Of a stretch of 31,627 nucleotides of DNA, positions 22,090-29,330 are shown piece by piece (the stretch's first letter is position 1; each line of letters opens with the position of its first letter). This DNA comes from a virus. The stretch lies in IMG/VR virus record IMGVR_UViG_3300030012_000506, positions 1 to 31,627 of that record. One strand, given 5' to 3'. The notes beneath the pieces are model-generated. The model was not told where the DNA came from. It did not search any database and saw only the letters and a list, made by a program, of their open reading frames with translations. Both the position numbers and the translations under genes were made by a program.

Positions 22090-23375
22090 TAACTTTCTCT
22101 CCTGTCTAGTGGATTGCCTTCTACCTCAACTAAAGTTAGGTGTTGAATCTGTAGCTTTCTGCTTTCAGAAGGTATGATTCTTGACCTAGATTCAGCCTCA
22201 ATAGTATTTATACGATCTTCTGAATCCACCGTAAATTTCCGTGGTTCCTGTGCTATAACCAGCGTTCTTTGTTCATTGTCTATTGTTAATACACGGAACG
22301 GATCTATGTTGTAAATTGTTAGTGCTGACACCACAGCCGCAAAGCCTGTTAGACTTGCTTCTCCGCTAAAGGTTGCTCCACCTATAGCTGATACTGATGC
22401 TGTGCTTGTCAATGTGCCTGTAAAGCCTCTTGTTACTGCTGGAGTTGAAGATAATGTGCCTGTTGATGTTAATTCTAATGAAGGAGCAAATACTGGATTT
22501 GATATAGCATTTACTGTTGCTGTTACCTGTAGATCTGCTTCACCTACTGCTGTAAAGCCACCAATACCAGTAAGTGTTGCTGTAGACTGTAAGTCTGCTT
22601 CACCAGTTTTAATTTTTCTAGCTTCTACAGATACTGTAGCAGAACTTGAAATGCTTGTGTCTGAGCCTCTTAGCCTATTGGCATCAATGCTTATTGTACC
22701 AAGGCTGGCAATAAGTGTTGTGCCTCTTTGTACTAGGTCACCATCAACACTTACAGACGCAGAACTTGAAATATCTGCTTCAAACTGTTTTATTCTATTT
22801 GGTGTTGCTGAAACTGTGCCAAGGCTTGTAACAATGGCCGCACCATTCAGTTGTTCTACCATTGTACAGCTTAGAGAAGCTGTTGCTGTAAGGTTAGCCG
22901 CCGCTATTTTTACTTTTCTGGCGTCAACTGCTACTGTGCCTGCCCATGTGTTTGGAGCCGCATCATTCCAAGTAGTTCTACCTGACCATGTATGGTTGTC
23001 ACTGTCAAAGCCAGTAATGTCTGCTTGGCCTTGTTTGGTTTGTACACCTGCGGCCGTAACTGTAGCTGTAGTAGATAAGGTTAATTCACCTACTTTGGTT
23101 GCTACTGCTGTTACTGAACTTGATAATACACCACTTACGCTTACTTCTGCGTTTTTAGTTTGCGGTGCTGAACAGCTTACTGTTGCTGTAATACTGCTTG
23201 ACGATTCGCCCTGCCGTATTCTTGTACAGGTTACTGAAACTGTTGCTGTACTGGAGAGACTTGCTTCTCCACGTACTTCTCCTGATACATAGCCATCTGC
23301 TACGTAGGAGCCAGTAACATAGTCGTCTGCTGTATAGCCTGAAGCTAGGTATATGTCACTGACATAGTTTGACAC
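22089..23375 (-). CDS. Repetitive surface protein with exact 20-residue repeats
   Basis: 428 residues in three parts. Residues 1-35 have Tyr every 5-6 residues (GYTADDYVTGSYVADGYVSG). Residues about 36-350 are 14-15 tandem repeats, almost all exactly 20 residues with no indels, of the form GEADLQSTATVSVxxxxxxx; one carries a 22-residue Trp-rich insert. Then a third repeat type, five units of exactly nine residues of the form RxLTIxxEx, ends the protein. This suggests a beta-solenoid or bead-like fibre. No DSAG and no enzyme motif. Located upstream of terS, in a position usually held by fibre or head-decoration genes. Confidence 0.65.
   Translation of the reverse strand: MSNYVSDIYLASGYTADDYVTGSYVADGYVSGEVRGEASLSSTATVSVTCTRIRQGESSSSITATVSCSAPQTKNAEVSVSGVLSSSVTAVATKVGELTLSTTATVTAAGVQTKQGQADITGFDSDNHTWSGRTTWNDAAPNTWAGTVAVDARKVKIAAANLTATASLSCTMVEQLNGAAIVTSLGTVSATPNRIKQFEADISSSASVSVDGDLVQRGTTLIASLGTISIDANRLRGSDTSISSSATVSVEARKIKTGEADLQSTATLTGIGGFTAVGEADLQVTATVNAISNPVFAPSLELTSTGTLSSTPAVTRGFTGTLTSTASVSAIGGATFSGEASLTGFAAVVSALTIYNIDPFRVLTIDNEQRTLVIAQEPRKFTVDSEDRINTIEAESRSRIIPSESRKLQIQHLTLVEVEGNPLDRRES
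22205..22212 (-). promoter_or_regulatory. TATAAATA inside the repetitive gene, possible late promoter
   Basis: An exact octamer on the minus strand 116 nt upstream of the start of the 110-residue gene (22089). It overlaps codons of the nine-residue repeats, so coding constraint is an alternative explanation. It could supply extra terminase/portal transcription. Confidence 0.35.
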
Positions 23376-23397
23376 AATGGTTCCCCTTTAGTGTCTA

Positions 23398-23847
23398 TTA
23401 TGCCAATGTTACTGATAGATTTCCTGCGGTAATCTGAAAAGTGTCACCAGACTCAATAGTCTTGGCTGTTGTCAATGCCCCATAGAATAATACGTTTCCT
23501 GCTCCTGCTGAATCATTGTCTTTGGCTTGTGCTTCAGCATCAATGATTGCTATGTGGGTAATAGTACCCCAATTGCCATCAGTTGCGGCAGGGAATGTAA
23601 TGTTTCCACTGTTGCTTACAGATCCACCAGATATGGTACCAAATGCGACTGATTGTCTTTGGTATCCACCACCTTGGCATTCATGTGTTAATGTGCCTGC
23701 TTCTAATAGTTCACCCGTTGCTCCTGCGGAGTCATCTGTATTGAACAGACCAACGAAAACTGTAGAAGGAGACGATGTGCTTTGTGCGTTGTTTTTTAGG
23801 AAAAAGTCTAATACTCTTGTTTCCAAATAGTTACTTGCGGCGCTCAT
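23398..23847 (-). CDS. Virion structural protein (fibre/decoration family)
   Basis: 149 residues. The pattern STVFVGLFN (about 24-32), GGGYQRQSVAF (about 54-64), NITFPAATDGNWGTITHIAI (about 77-96) and a beta-rich C-terminus matches a common phage structural protein in which 'YxRQxVxF' and 'FPxATxxWGTVTH' are conserved. Two DSAG motifs (TDDSAGA and DNDSAGA) lie in predicted loops. First gene after the CATAAATA motif at 23895-23888; AGGAGG precedes the ATG. Confidence 0.6.
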   Translation of the reverse strand: MSAASNYLETRVLDFFLKNNAQSTSSPSTVFVGLFNTDDSAGATGELLEAGTLTHECQGGGYQRQSVAFGTISGGSVSNSGNITFPAATDGNWGTITHIAIIDAEAQAKDNDSAGAGNVLFYGALTTAKTIESGDTFQITAGNLSVTLA

Positions 23848-23887
23848 AGGTTAACCTCCTGATTATATATTGTATATCGCGATACAG

Positions 23888-23895
23888 TATTTATG
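23888..23895 (-). promoter_or_regulatory. Late promoter motif CATAAATA before the head-fibre block
   Basis: Located 41 nt upstream of the start at 23847, with the palindrome TATCGCGATA at 23873-23882 between them. The palindrome may be an operator or chance. This would drive the block from 23847 through terminase to the scaffold promoter. Confidence 0.65.
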
Positions 23896-23905
23896 TGTAT
23901 TCTCA

Positions 23906-24526
23906 TTATGTGTACTTAGATATGCGTATAAACGCTCTTCCTGACGTTGTGAAGTTGGTATCTGTAGTCACTTTAAATTCTATTGATTTTGTGCCTGTAA
24001 GTGTGAAAACTAAATTTGTATTAAAATTAGTGTCTGCTACTTTTGGATTAACTGTAGCAATTAAATCATCATCTGTGTCATTACGAACGTCAATTGAAGT
24101 TGTACCACTGCCACCTTTGTCTATTGTTGATTCAAACTCTAACCAATATGTAGCCGCTGTTAAACTTATTTGATCATTGCTAATAGATATGAATCCAGCA
24201 CCATCAAATATTTCTGATAATGGTACTTTTAAATTTGCTCCTGCCCTGTTGCCAGCACTATCTAAATTTAAGTTTGTAGCATCTGCCTTAATTATTGCCT
24301 GTTGCCCTGCCGCGCCTATTGTACCACTTGCTACCTGTTCAAATTTTCCTGATGAACTAGAATATTGTAGTAAGTCTCCATCGCTTGGAGAACTAATGTT
24401 AAATTCATCTATAATACTGTTTGTATTATCAATGTTTTGTTTTATGTCTGCCCTAGCGTTTGCTAACAAATCATTGCCATTGTCAACGTTGCTGGTTCCT
24501 GCTTTTGATCCTGATGGCCAACTCAT
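23906..24526 (-). CDS. Fibre-like protein with shared N-terminal module
   Basis: 206 residues. VDNGNDLLANARADIKQNID (about 14-33) shares the D-x-x-D/AR-x-DIK module with the genes at 4373 and 4838, about 19 kb away. It then has a helical linker and a beta-rich C-terminus ending GRAFIRISKY, similar to the 4838 protein. One DSAG (NLDSAGN, about 93). Overlaps the upstream 63-residue gene by TAATG. Probably a fibre or accessory spike; homology with the distal cluster is visible by eye. Confidence 0.55.
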   Translation of the reverse strand: MSWPSGSKAGTSNVDNGNDLLANARADIKQNIDNTNSIIDEFNISSPSDGDLLQYSSSSGKFEQVASGTIGAAGQQAIIKADATNLNLDSAGNRAGANLKVPLSEIFDGAGFISISNDQISLTAATYWLEFESTIDKGGSGTTSIDVRNDTDDDLIATVNPKVADTNFNTNLVFTLTGTKSIEFKVTTDTNFTTSGRAFIRISKYT

Positions 24527-24717
24527 TATTTGTTCTCCTCAACGAATGTTTTTAATTCATCTATTGTGTTGAATACTTGTTCACTACCATCTGGCTTTAC
24601 TACTGTACAAGGTGGTGTAAAGTTGTCAAACATATAAATGGCTGAAGCATAAAGTCCATCAAGGTCATGCTTTTCTAATGTAGGCCAACCTGTGCCTTTT
24701 ATTGTGTATATTGACAT
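24526..24717 (-). CDS. Small protein, unknown
   Basis: 63 residues. WPTLEKHDLDGLYASAIYMF (about 11-30) and a C-terminal helix with IDELKTFVEENK. No domain recognised. It is in a fibre cluster and coupled to the fibre-like gene downstream (TAATG). Could be a chaperone or a small attachment adaptor; this is inference from position only. Confidence 0.6.
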   Translation of the reverse strand: MSIYTIKGTGWPTLEKHDLDGLYASAIYMFDNFTPPCTVVKPDGSEQVFNTIDELKTFVEENK

Positions 24718-24726
24718 TGTTTCTCC

Positions 24727-25608
24727 TTAACTTGGTTGTGGTCCGTCAGCGGCCGCTATATCAGTAAAGTCAACACCAGCAGAGCTTTTGTTTACCTTTG
24801 TTAGTGTGTAAGCATATCCTGTACCTGCGTTGGTAAAGAATGAACTTGTGTCACCACTATGGAAAACAAGTGGTTGATCCAATCCACTGCCAGTTCCATC
24901 CGTGCCCATGTCCACTGCGCCGTTGTTGTAAAACTTTGCTCTTGTACTTGCGTCACTGATGTCATTAAAACTATTATCCAAGTATAATTGTGTTACTTGG
25001 TTTGGCCATTGTCCACTACCATTGTCAAAAATTTCCGCACACAGCGTAAATTGGTCATAGTGATTACCTTCCCAAAAATTTTCTGTAAAACGTTTTTGTG
25101 CGCCTAGATACTGTGTATCGTTTTGTGATCCTTGTGTAATTTCTGTGCCATCAACATACAATTCAAATGTGCTTGTTGACCCTTTTACTGACATCAAGTA
25201 ATGATGCCAGTTGCCATCATCATATGTACCATTGCCATATGATCCAGCACCAAATCCATCAACACCGTGTCTAATGTCCAAATCAAATGTGCTATCACTT
25301 CCAGACCTTGCTAAAAGTCTTGTTGATCCTCTAAAATAGTTGAACTGTAAATATTCATTGCCACCTGTGTTAATAAATCTAAACAATGCGTCTTCGTGTG
25401 CGTATGTTGTTCTATTGTTTGTGTCCTTCCACCAAAATGCTAATGTAAGTTCATCAGTGTCTGATGTTGAGGCAAAACTGTTGGTTTGATAAAATACATG
25501 ACCTTCTCCTTGTGTACTGTCAGCATCTAGTTGTATTGCCGCCAGTCCTGAGAAAGGTGTTGTCAAAACTTTTGACAGTCTGTTTAAATTACTTGCTCCT
25601 AAAGGCAT
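24727..25608 (-). CDS. LamG/concanavalin-like glycan-binding fibre protein
   Basis: 293 residues. ELTLAFWWKDTNNRT (about 52-66), WHHYLMSVKGSTSTFELYVD (about 133-152) and GTEITQG are the hallmark beta-sandwich strands of LamG/Concanavalin-A-like lectins, including the conserved 'WHHY' and 'LYVDG'. A KSSAGVD variant of the DSAG motif lies near the C-terminus. Located between two fibre-like genes. A receptor-binding or glycan-binding role on the virion is expected from the fold; the ligand is unknown. Confidence 0.7.
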   Translation of the reverse strand: MPLGASNLNRLSKVLTTPFSGLAAIQLDADSTQGEGHVFYQTNSFASTSDTDELTLAFWWKDTNNRTTYAHEDALFRFINTGGNEYLQFNYFRGSTRLLARSGSDSTFDLDIRHGVDGFGAGSYGNGTYDDGNWHHYLMSVKGSTSTFELYVDGTEITQGSQNDTQYLGAQKRFTENFWEGNHYDQFTLCAEIFDNGSGQWPNQVTQLYLDNSFNDISDASTRAKFYNNGAVDMGTDGTGSGLDQPLVFHSGDTSSFFTNAGTGYAYTLTKVNKSSAGVDFTDIAAADGPQPS

Positions 25609-25617
25609 AATGTCTCC

Positions 25618-26397
25618 TTAACTAAAATTTGTACTGTATGAAGCGTAGTATCTTGTGCCATCATAAAACACAGTCATGATATCAAATGTGTCTGTTGTTG
25701 ACATAGTTTTTGAGCCCCCAGCAAACTTCATTGTAGAAGAAAGTGTTCTGTTTGTGCCATTAGTATCAATAATCAATGTTAAACTTTGTCCTGCTATTGG
25801 ATTGCTAAAAGCATTGAAAGTCAAATTGTTGTTAAGTTCAATTGTTTGTACATTGCCGTTGGCAACATCAGGAGTAATTGTTCCGCCTGTTGTTCCTAGG
25901 TCATGTATGTCTTCATCATAACGTAAATTAGTTGTTTGAACTTGTCCTGTGCCATTTGGTGTAATTGCTATGTTGCCGTTTGATGTTGAAACAATTGAAT
26001 TGCTGTTTACATCCAAATTGCCACCAAGCGATGGTGATGAGTCTGCTGATATGTCATCAACTGCGATTGTAAAAGCACCAGCTGAATCTGGTTGTGTAAC
26101 AGCTATACCTGAACCACCAACTATCTGTGTGTCTGTTGGTGTGCCAGTAAATGTTATTACAGTTTCACCTGCTGAGTCACTTGATATTGTTGTTGCTACA
26201 TTGCCTGCGCCAGTAAATTGTAAAATTGAATCTTTGTCTGCTTCACCTAGTGTTTGACTTGAACCACTGTCTGCTTTTACTTCAACAGTTCCTTGTCTTA
26301 ATAGATGTACAAAGTTATTGTCCAGCTCTTGGAACGTTAACGCACTACCTTTGGTAGTTGCTCCAGCGGCTGATTCTTGTCTAAGGGTAACGGTCAT
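25618..26397 (-). CDS. Tail fibre-like structural protein
   Basis: 259 residues. ALTFQELDNNFVHLLRQGTV (about 19-38) is a common N-terminal attachment sequence of phage fibres. GGSGIAVTQPD and ADSSPSLGGNLDVN-NGNIAITPNGTG (about 100-150) are strings that recur in marine phage fibres. Two DSAG motifs (SSDSAGE, QPDSAGA) lie in the first half. The late motif at 26437-26430 is 33 nt upstream, so this is the first gene of the fibre block. Confidence 0.65.
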   Translation of the reverse strand: MTVTLRQESAAGATTKGSALTFQELDNNFVHLLRQGTVEVKADSGSSQTLGEADKDSILQFTGAGNVATTISSDSAGETVITFTGTPTDTQIVGGSGIAVTQPDSAGAFTIAVDDISADSSPSLGGNLDVNSNSIVSTSNGNIAITPNGTGQVQTTNLRYDEDIHDLGTTGGTITPDVANGNVQTIELNNNLTFNAFSNPIAGQSLTLIIDTNGTNRTLSSTMKFAGGSKTMSTTDTFDIMTVFYDGTRYYASYSTNFS

Positions 26398-26428
26398 GTA
26401 AGTCTCCTTGGTATTGTAATCCTATACA

Positions 26429-26929
26429 TTATTTATCACTGTCATCATAATAGTCATAATAATCCGTCTTTTGACGTAGATTTTCACGGGCTTTGTCTAA
26501 TGTGCTTTGTTTTTGTAATATTAGTATAGGCCATGTAAAATTGTAATTGTCTATTGGCAATGGTGGATCTTCTGTGTCTGGATGTAGCATAAGGCATATG
26601 ACATCCTGCTTTTTGTGTTTCTTGTTTATCCTATTGTGTATTTTGTACAGCTTGTCATAGTCCATCCATTCACCATACATTACCATTGCTTCAAGACGTA
26701 GTGTGTCTTTTAGGTAAGCAAAGTTATCTGCTGTTGCCATAAAATCGTCAGATTTTTGTATGTGTATTTGTTTTCTATACTTCATTAGATATGGGCATAT
26801 AGGCTTGTTGCCTATTTCCTTGTGTGGCTTGGCTATCTTGCCAAACAGCCATTCTTCAACTGTGTTCTTTGACGGTAAGGTTGGGTGCTTTGACTTCACT
26901 GGTTTTTCCTTTTGGTATGTGTAAAACAT
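26429..26929 (-). CDS. Phage protein of the glycan cassette, unknown
   Basis: 166 residues. NTVEEWLFGKIAKPHKEIGN (about 22-41) and KPICPYLMKYRK are followed by an alpha/beta stretch, DVICLMLHPDTEDP, and a C-terminal helix. No domain recognised. The ATG at 26929 lies 74 nt inside the preceding gene, a long overlap; no better start is visible before an internal ATG at MKYRK. The stop codon overlaps the GATAAATA late motif at 26430-26437. Last gene of the cassette that starts at 29917. Confidence 0.6.
   Translation of the reverse strand: MFYTYQKEKPVKSKHPTLPSKNTVEEWLFGKIAKPHKEIGNKPICPYLMKYRKQIHIQKSDDFMATADNFAYLKDTLRLEAMVMYGEWMDYDKLYKIHNRINKKHKKQDVICLMLHPDTEDPPLPIDNYNFTWPILILQKQSTLDKARENLRQKTDYYDYYDDSDK
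26430..26437 (-). promoter_or_regulatory. Late promoter motif GATAAATA embedded in a stop codon region
   Basis: The octamer spans the last Asp-Lys codons and TAA stop of the 166-residue gene, so one short sequence ends the cassette and starts the fibre block. Start of the next gene is 33 nt downstream. Confidence 0.65.
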
Positions 26930-27410
26930 ATTGTATTGAACTGTCCTTTTCCATTAGTGTATTCCAATGAGGTCTCCATTCATTGTTCAAAGGCGGACGG
27001 TTAGGTCTTGGTAGTGTCTCATCCATCGCACTGGTGAGATCTGTTGAAAACATACTGTCAAAGCCCCATAAATGTATTTCAGTGGGCTTTCTATTGTTAA
27101 TAATATAATCTACTACTGCGTGTCCACCATTGTATCTACGTGGACGGGCCGCTTTGTCTCCAAACACAGGATCAAACATTTCAGGATAATGTTTGTTGTG
27201 TTGGGCTTGTTCTAAAACATCTGTATGGCACCATACAGTTGCTCTTGGTTTGATATTTTGTTTTGACATGGCTCTGTTTGCCATTGTGTCTAAAATAACA
27301 ATGTAATCAACGTGCCAATTGTGTTTAGGTACATTGAATCCAATGATTGTTCCTTGCTGTGGTGTGTATAGTGTGTAACTGGCGCCATTGCCTATAAGGT
27401 GTGCTATCAT
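26856..27410 (-). CDS. DUF115/sialyltransferase-like glycan enzyme (tentative)
   Basis: 184 residues. The opening HLIGNGASYTL (about 4-14) resembles the 'xGNGPS' loop of DUF115/MptE-like and GT42-like proteins. It is followed by VDYIVILDTMANRAM (about 33-47), then CHTDVLEQA and IHLWGFDSMF (about 115-124), another motif of that group. ATGA overlaps the coiled-coil gene. Likely a glycosyltransferase or a nucleotide-sugar-related enzyme working with the other glycan genes; family confidence is moderate. Confidence 0.45.
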   Translation of the reverse strand: MIAHLIGNGASYTLYTPQQGTIIGFNVPKHNWHVDYIVILDTMANRAMSKQNIKPRATVWCHTDVLEQAQHNKHYPEMFDPVFGDKAARPRRYNGGHAVVDYIINNRKPTEIHLWGFDSMFSTDLTSAMDETLPRPNRPPLNNEWRPHWNTLMEKDSSIQYVLHIPKGKTSEVKAPNLTVKEHS

Positions 27411-27610
27411 TTTTCTGCTATCTCATAAAGTTTTTCTTCAATTGCTGTAACACGTTCTTCCATGTGTTGTAATTTTGTTTTCATAAAGTTAAGTTCATTT
27501 ACTAGAACCTTTTCATTATTCAACATATTTTTTATGTGTTTGTCTGCGGCCAAACTAAATTTAATTAGTGACTGTAGTTCTTCATAAGGATCAAAGTCTA
27601 CTATTTTCAT
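27407..27610 (-). CDS. Small coiled-coil protein, 67 residues
   Basis: The ATG at 27610 forms ATGA with the stop of the upstream gene at 27607, so this start is preferred over a longer frame that would overlap that gene by almost 200 nt. The protein is a heptad-rich helix: SLIKFSLAADKHIKNMLNNE then LNFMKTKLQHMEERVTAIEE. A scaffolding or oligomerisation adaptor is possible. No catalytic residue pattern. Confidence 0.65.
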   Translation of the reverse strand: MKIVDFDPYEELQSLIKFSLAADKHIKNMLNNEKVLVNELNFMKTKLQHMEERVTAIEEKLYEIAEK

Positions 27611-28053
27611 ACTAACTGCTTCAATAGTCTGCCACCAGGCACAGCTGGTATTGTGCTGGCATCCTGTGGACTCCAACCTGTCCTTACCCTTTGGTAATAA
27701 GTTTGTTTTTTTATACCATTTGCTATTGCTTGTTTTACCATGTTTGTTTTTACCTGATGTAAACGAGTGTTGCTGTTGCGTACCTTTACTGTACTCCAAC
27801 GCACATTGCCTGGTTCAAAGTCACCAAACTTGTTTATGCGTTCCAATGAATTACAACCTTTAGGTCTAGGACCCATGTCATCAAAAAATGTAAGGAATCC
27901 ATTTGGTCCTTTCCATTCTTCACATATTTCAACTTCAACGTATGCTTTCTCCTGTCTTTTAGGATCACAGCATTGTAACATTCTATACCATACACGCCAT
28001 TCAGTTATATACTCCTTGCGTGTGGCCGTATACATATCACTTGCGTATGTCAT
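27607..28053 (-). CDS. HNH-like homing-type protein with DNA-binding C-terminus
   Basis: 148 residues from ATG at 28053, chosen for its GGAGGAG site. WYRMLQCCD (about 23-31), GFLTFFDDMGPRPKGCNSLERI (two segments of a motif) and EPGNVRW match the small HNH-related family with 'DMGPRP-SLDRIDN-YEPGNCRWAT'; here the usual Asp and Cys are Glu and Val, so catalysis is doubtful. The C-terminal AIANGIKKQTYYQRVRTGWS (about 110-129) matches the DNA-binding module often fused to it. Overlaps its neighbours by 17 and 4 nt. May be a degenerate homing enzyme or DNA-binding protein. Confidence 0.65.
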   Translation of the reverse strand: MTYASDMYTATRKEYITEWRVWYRMLQCCDPKRQEKAYVEVEICEEWKGPNGFLTFFDDMGPRPKGCNSLERINKFGDFEPGNVRWSTVKVRNSNTRLHQVKTNMVKQAIANGIKKQTYYQRVRTGWSPQDASTIPAVPGGRLLKQLV

Positions 28054-28393
28054 GTTTCTCCTCCCAATCCGTCCTAGGAACATTGTGGCAGTTTTCGTAT
28101 AACATTTTTCTAAAATGTGTTCTACGTTTTACAATTATACAATTATCTACACTCCATGCTTCTATTGGATCTTTGCGTACCATACAATATTGATGTACAC
28201 CTTTACCTAGGTGTTCAATAAAACCACTGTCTTTCCAAAACGCATACCATTCTTCTGGTGTGAACGCCCATTCTTCTTTTCTAAATTTTGCCTGTGCTTT
28301 TGCCATGGCAAACTTTTTATTGTATGGATTTGGTATCTTATAAGTTTTGGGCTTGCCGTTTGGATTGCTTATTTCACCTTTTTTAAAAGTCAT
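28037..28393 (-). CDS. Small phage protein, HNH-related (tentative)
   Basis: 118 residues from ATG at 28393, two bases after the stop of the preceding gene. A long frame extending upstream is rejected because it overlaps the glycosyltransferase. The first part is basic (KKGEISNPNGKPKTYKIP). HQYCMVRKDPIEAWSVDNCI (about 80-99) has the 'R-D-x-x-x-WS-DN' pattern of small HNH-like phage proteins, similar in layout to the gene downstream. No clear nuclease residues. Confidence 0.55.
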   Translation of the reverse strand: MTFKKGEISNPNGKPKTYKIPNPYNKKFAMAKAQAKFRKEEWAFTPEEWYAFWKDSGFIEHLGKGVHQYCMVRKDPIEAWSVDNCIIVKRRTHFRKMLYENCHNVPRTDWEEKHDIRK

Positions 28394-28394
28394 A

Positions 28395-29330
28395 TTATTG
28401 TCCTCTATACCAACTTCCGTCAAATGCTTCATGCTTATGGAAGGTATCTGAGAATAGTTGTAGGATCCTTTGATCAACGTCTTCCTGTGTGCTTTCTCTA
28501 ATGTGTCCATCTAACATCTCCTCATATGTTGTTGCTAATTTGCCTCCACAATGTCTGTGGTTGTATGTAACAGCTGGCGTACCAGCTATTAGGCTTTCCA
28601 TCATACTTGCTGATTGATAACTTAATGTAAACGCAAAATCATTGTCATATAGATATTGGTCAAGTCTTGGTTGGTATAGTATTCTTTGTGTCCTACCCAT
28701 TTTGCGTCTTATTTCAACTTCATATCCTAGACCTGTAAGTTTTTCAGTTTGGTCCTGTAACCATTGTTCTCTGTCAAGGTTTGAATAATAATGATACACA
28801 CCTGTTGAACTTGATAGCAATAATACTTTCTTTCCACGTGCCTTTACGTCTCTTCTACGTGGTAACATATTACGCCAAGTATAACGTTTATTGCCTGTGT
28901 ACCATTGTAGCATTTCATTTATTTGTAGTTCTCTGTCAGGAACAAAGTCACACGCCTTGCTCATAATGTTGTCTGGTACAAGACGTATCCACAGTTTATG
29001 TCCTCGTGGATTCCAAACGTCTTTGTATAAAAAGTGTGGTATCTGTGGATTGTCCCAAAAATAATACTTGTCAACAATTGGCAATAGTTTTTCATAATGA
29101 TTGAAAATGCGTTCTTCTGGATCCTTGGCTATCCATGGATTACCAAACTGTAACAATCTATCTCCTGGCTTTATGCTTTCAAAACGCTGTCCTGCTATGC
29201 GTTCCAAGTTGCCACCCTTTTCAACTATTTTTAGTTTGTGTCCTGTACCAACAAAGCGATTGAGTCCCCAATGTAGTCCATGTGGGTCCTTGGATTGATA
29301 GTCAGTGTGTTTATCAAGTCTTACCCGCAT
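28395..29330 (-). CDS. GT-B-like glycosyltransferase
   Basis: 311 residues. The C-terminal half has a Rossmann-like strand, GKKVLLLSSSTGVYHYYSN (about 165-183), and the donor-site pattern DFAFTLSYQSASMMESLIAG (about 235-254) followed by TPAVTYNHRH, as in GT-B enzymes of the capsule/CDP-glycerol type, where 'S-S-ME-L-GTP' binds the nucleotide sugar. The N-terminal domain is less clear. It overlaps the GT-A-like gene by 10 nt. A glycan-building role in the same cassette is inferred. Confidence 0.6.
   Translation of the reverse strand: MRVRLDKHTDYQSKDPHGLHWGLNRFVGTGHKLKIVEKGGNLERIAGQRFESIKPGDRLLQFGNPWIAKDPEERIFNHYEKLLPIVDKYYFWDNPQIPHFLYKDVWNPRGHKLWIRLVPDNIMSKACDFVPDRELQINEMLQWYTGNKRYTWRNMLPRRRDVKARGKKVLLLSSSTGVYHYYSNLDREQWLQDQTEKLTGLGYEVEIRRKMGRTQRILYQPRLDQYLYDNDFAFTLSYQSASMMESLIAGTPAVTYNHRHCGGKLATTYEEMLDGHIRESTQEDVDQRILQLFSDTFHKHEAFDGSWYRGQ

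Noticed and set aside
22402-23292. Plus-strand ORF of 296 codons
   Set aside because: It is the antisense shadow of the repetitive Ser/Thr/Ala-rich protein, whose regular repeats keep the opposite frame open; no ribosome site or promoter.
27611-27799. 130-codon version of the coiled-coil gene
   Set aside because: Its first 63 codons lie out of frame inside the HNH-like gene; the ATGA start at 27610 is better supported.
28395-28510. Longer N-terminus for the 118-residue protein
   Set aside because: The extension to 28510 would overlap the glycosyltransferase by over 100 nt; the ATG at 28393, just after that gene's stop, is more natural.
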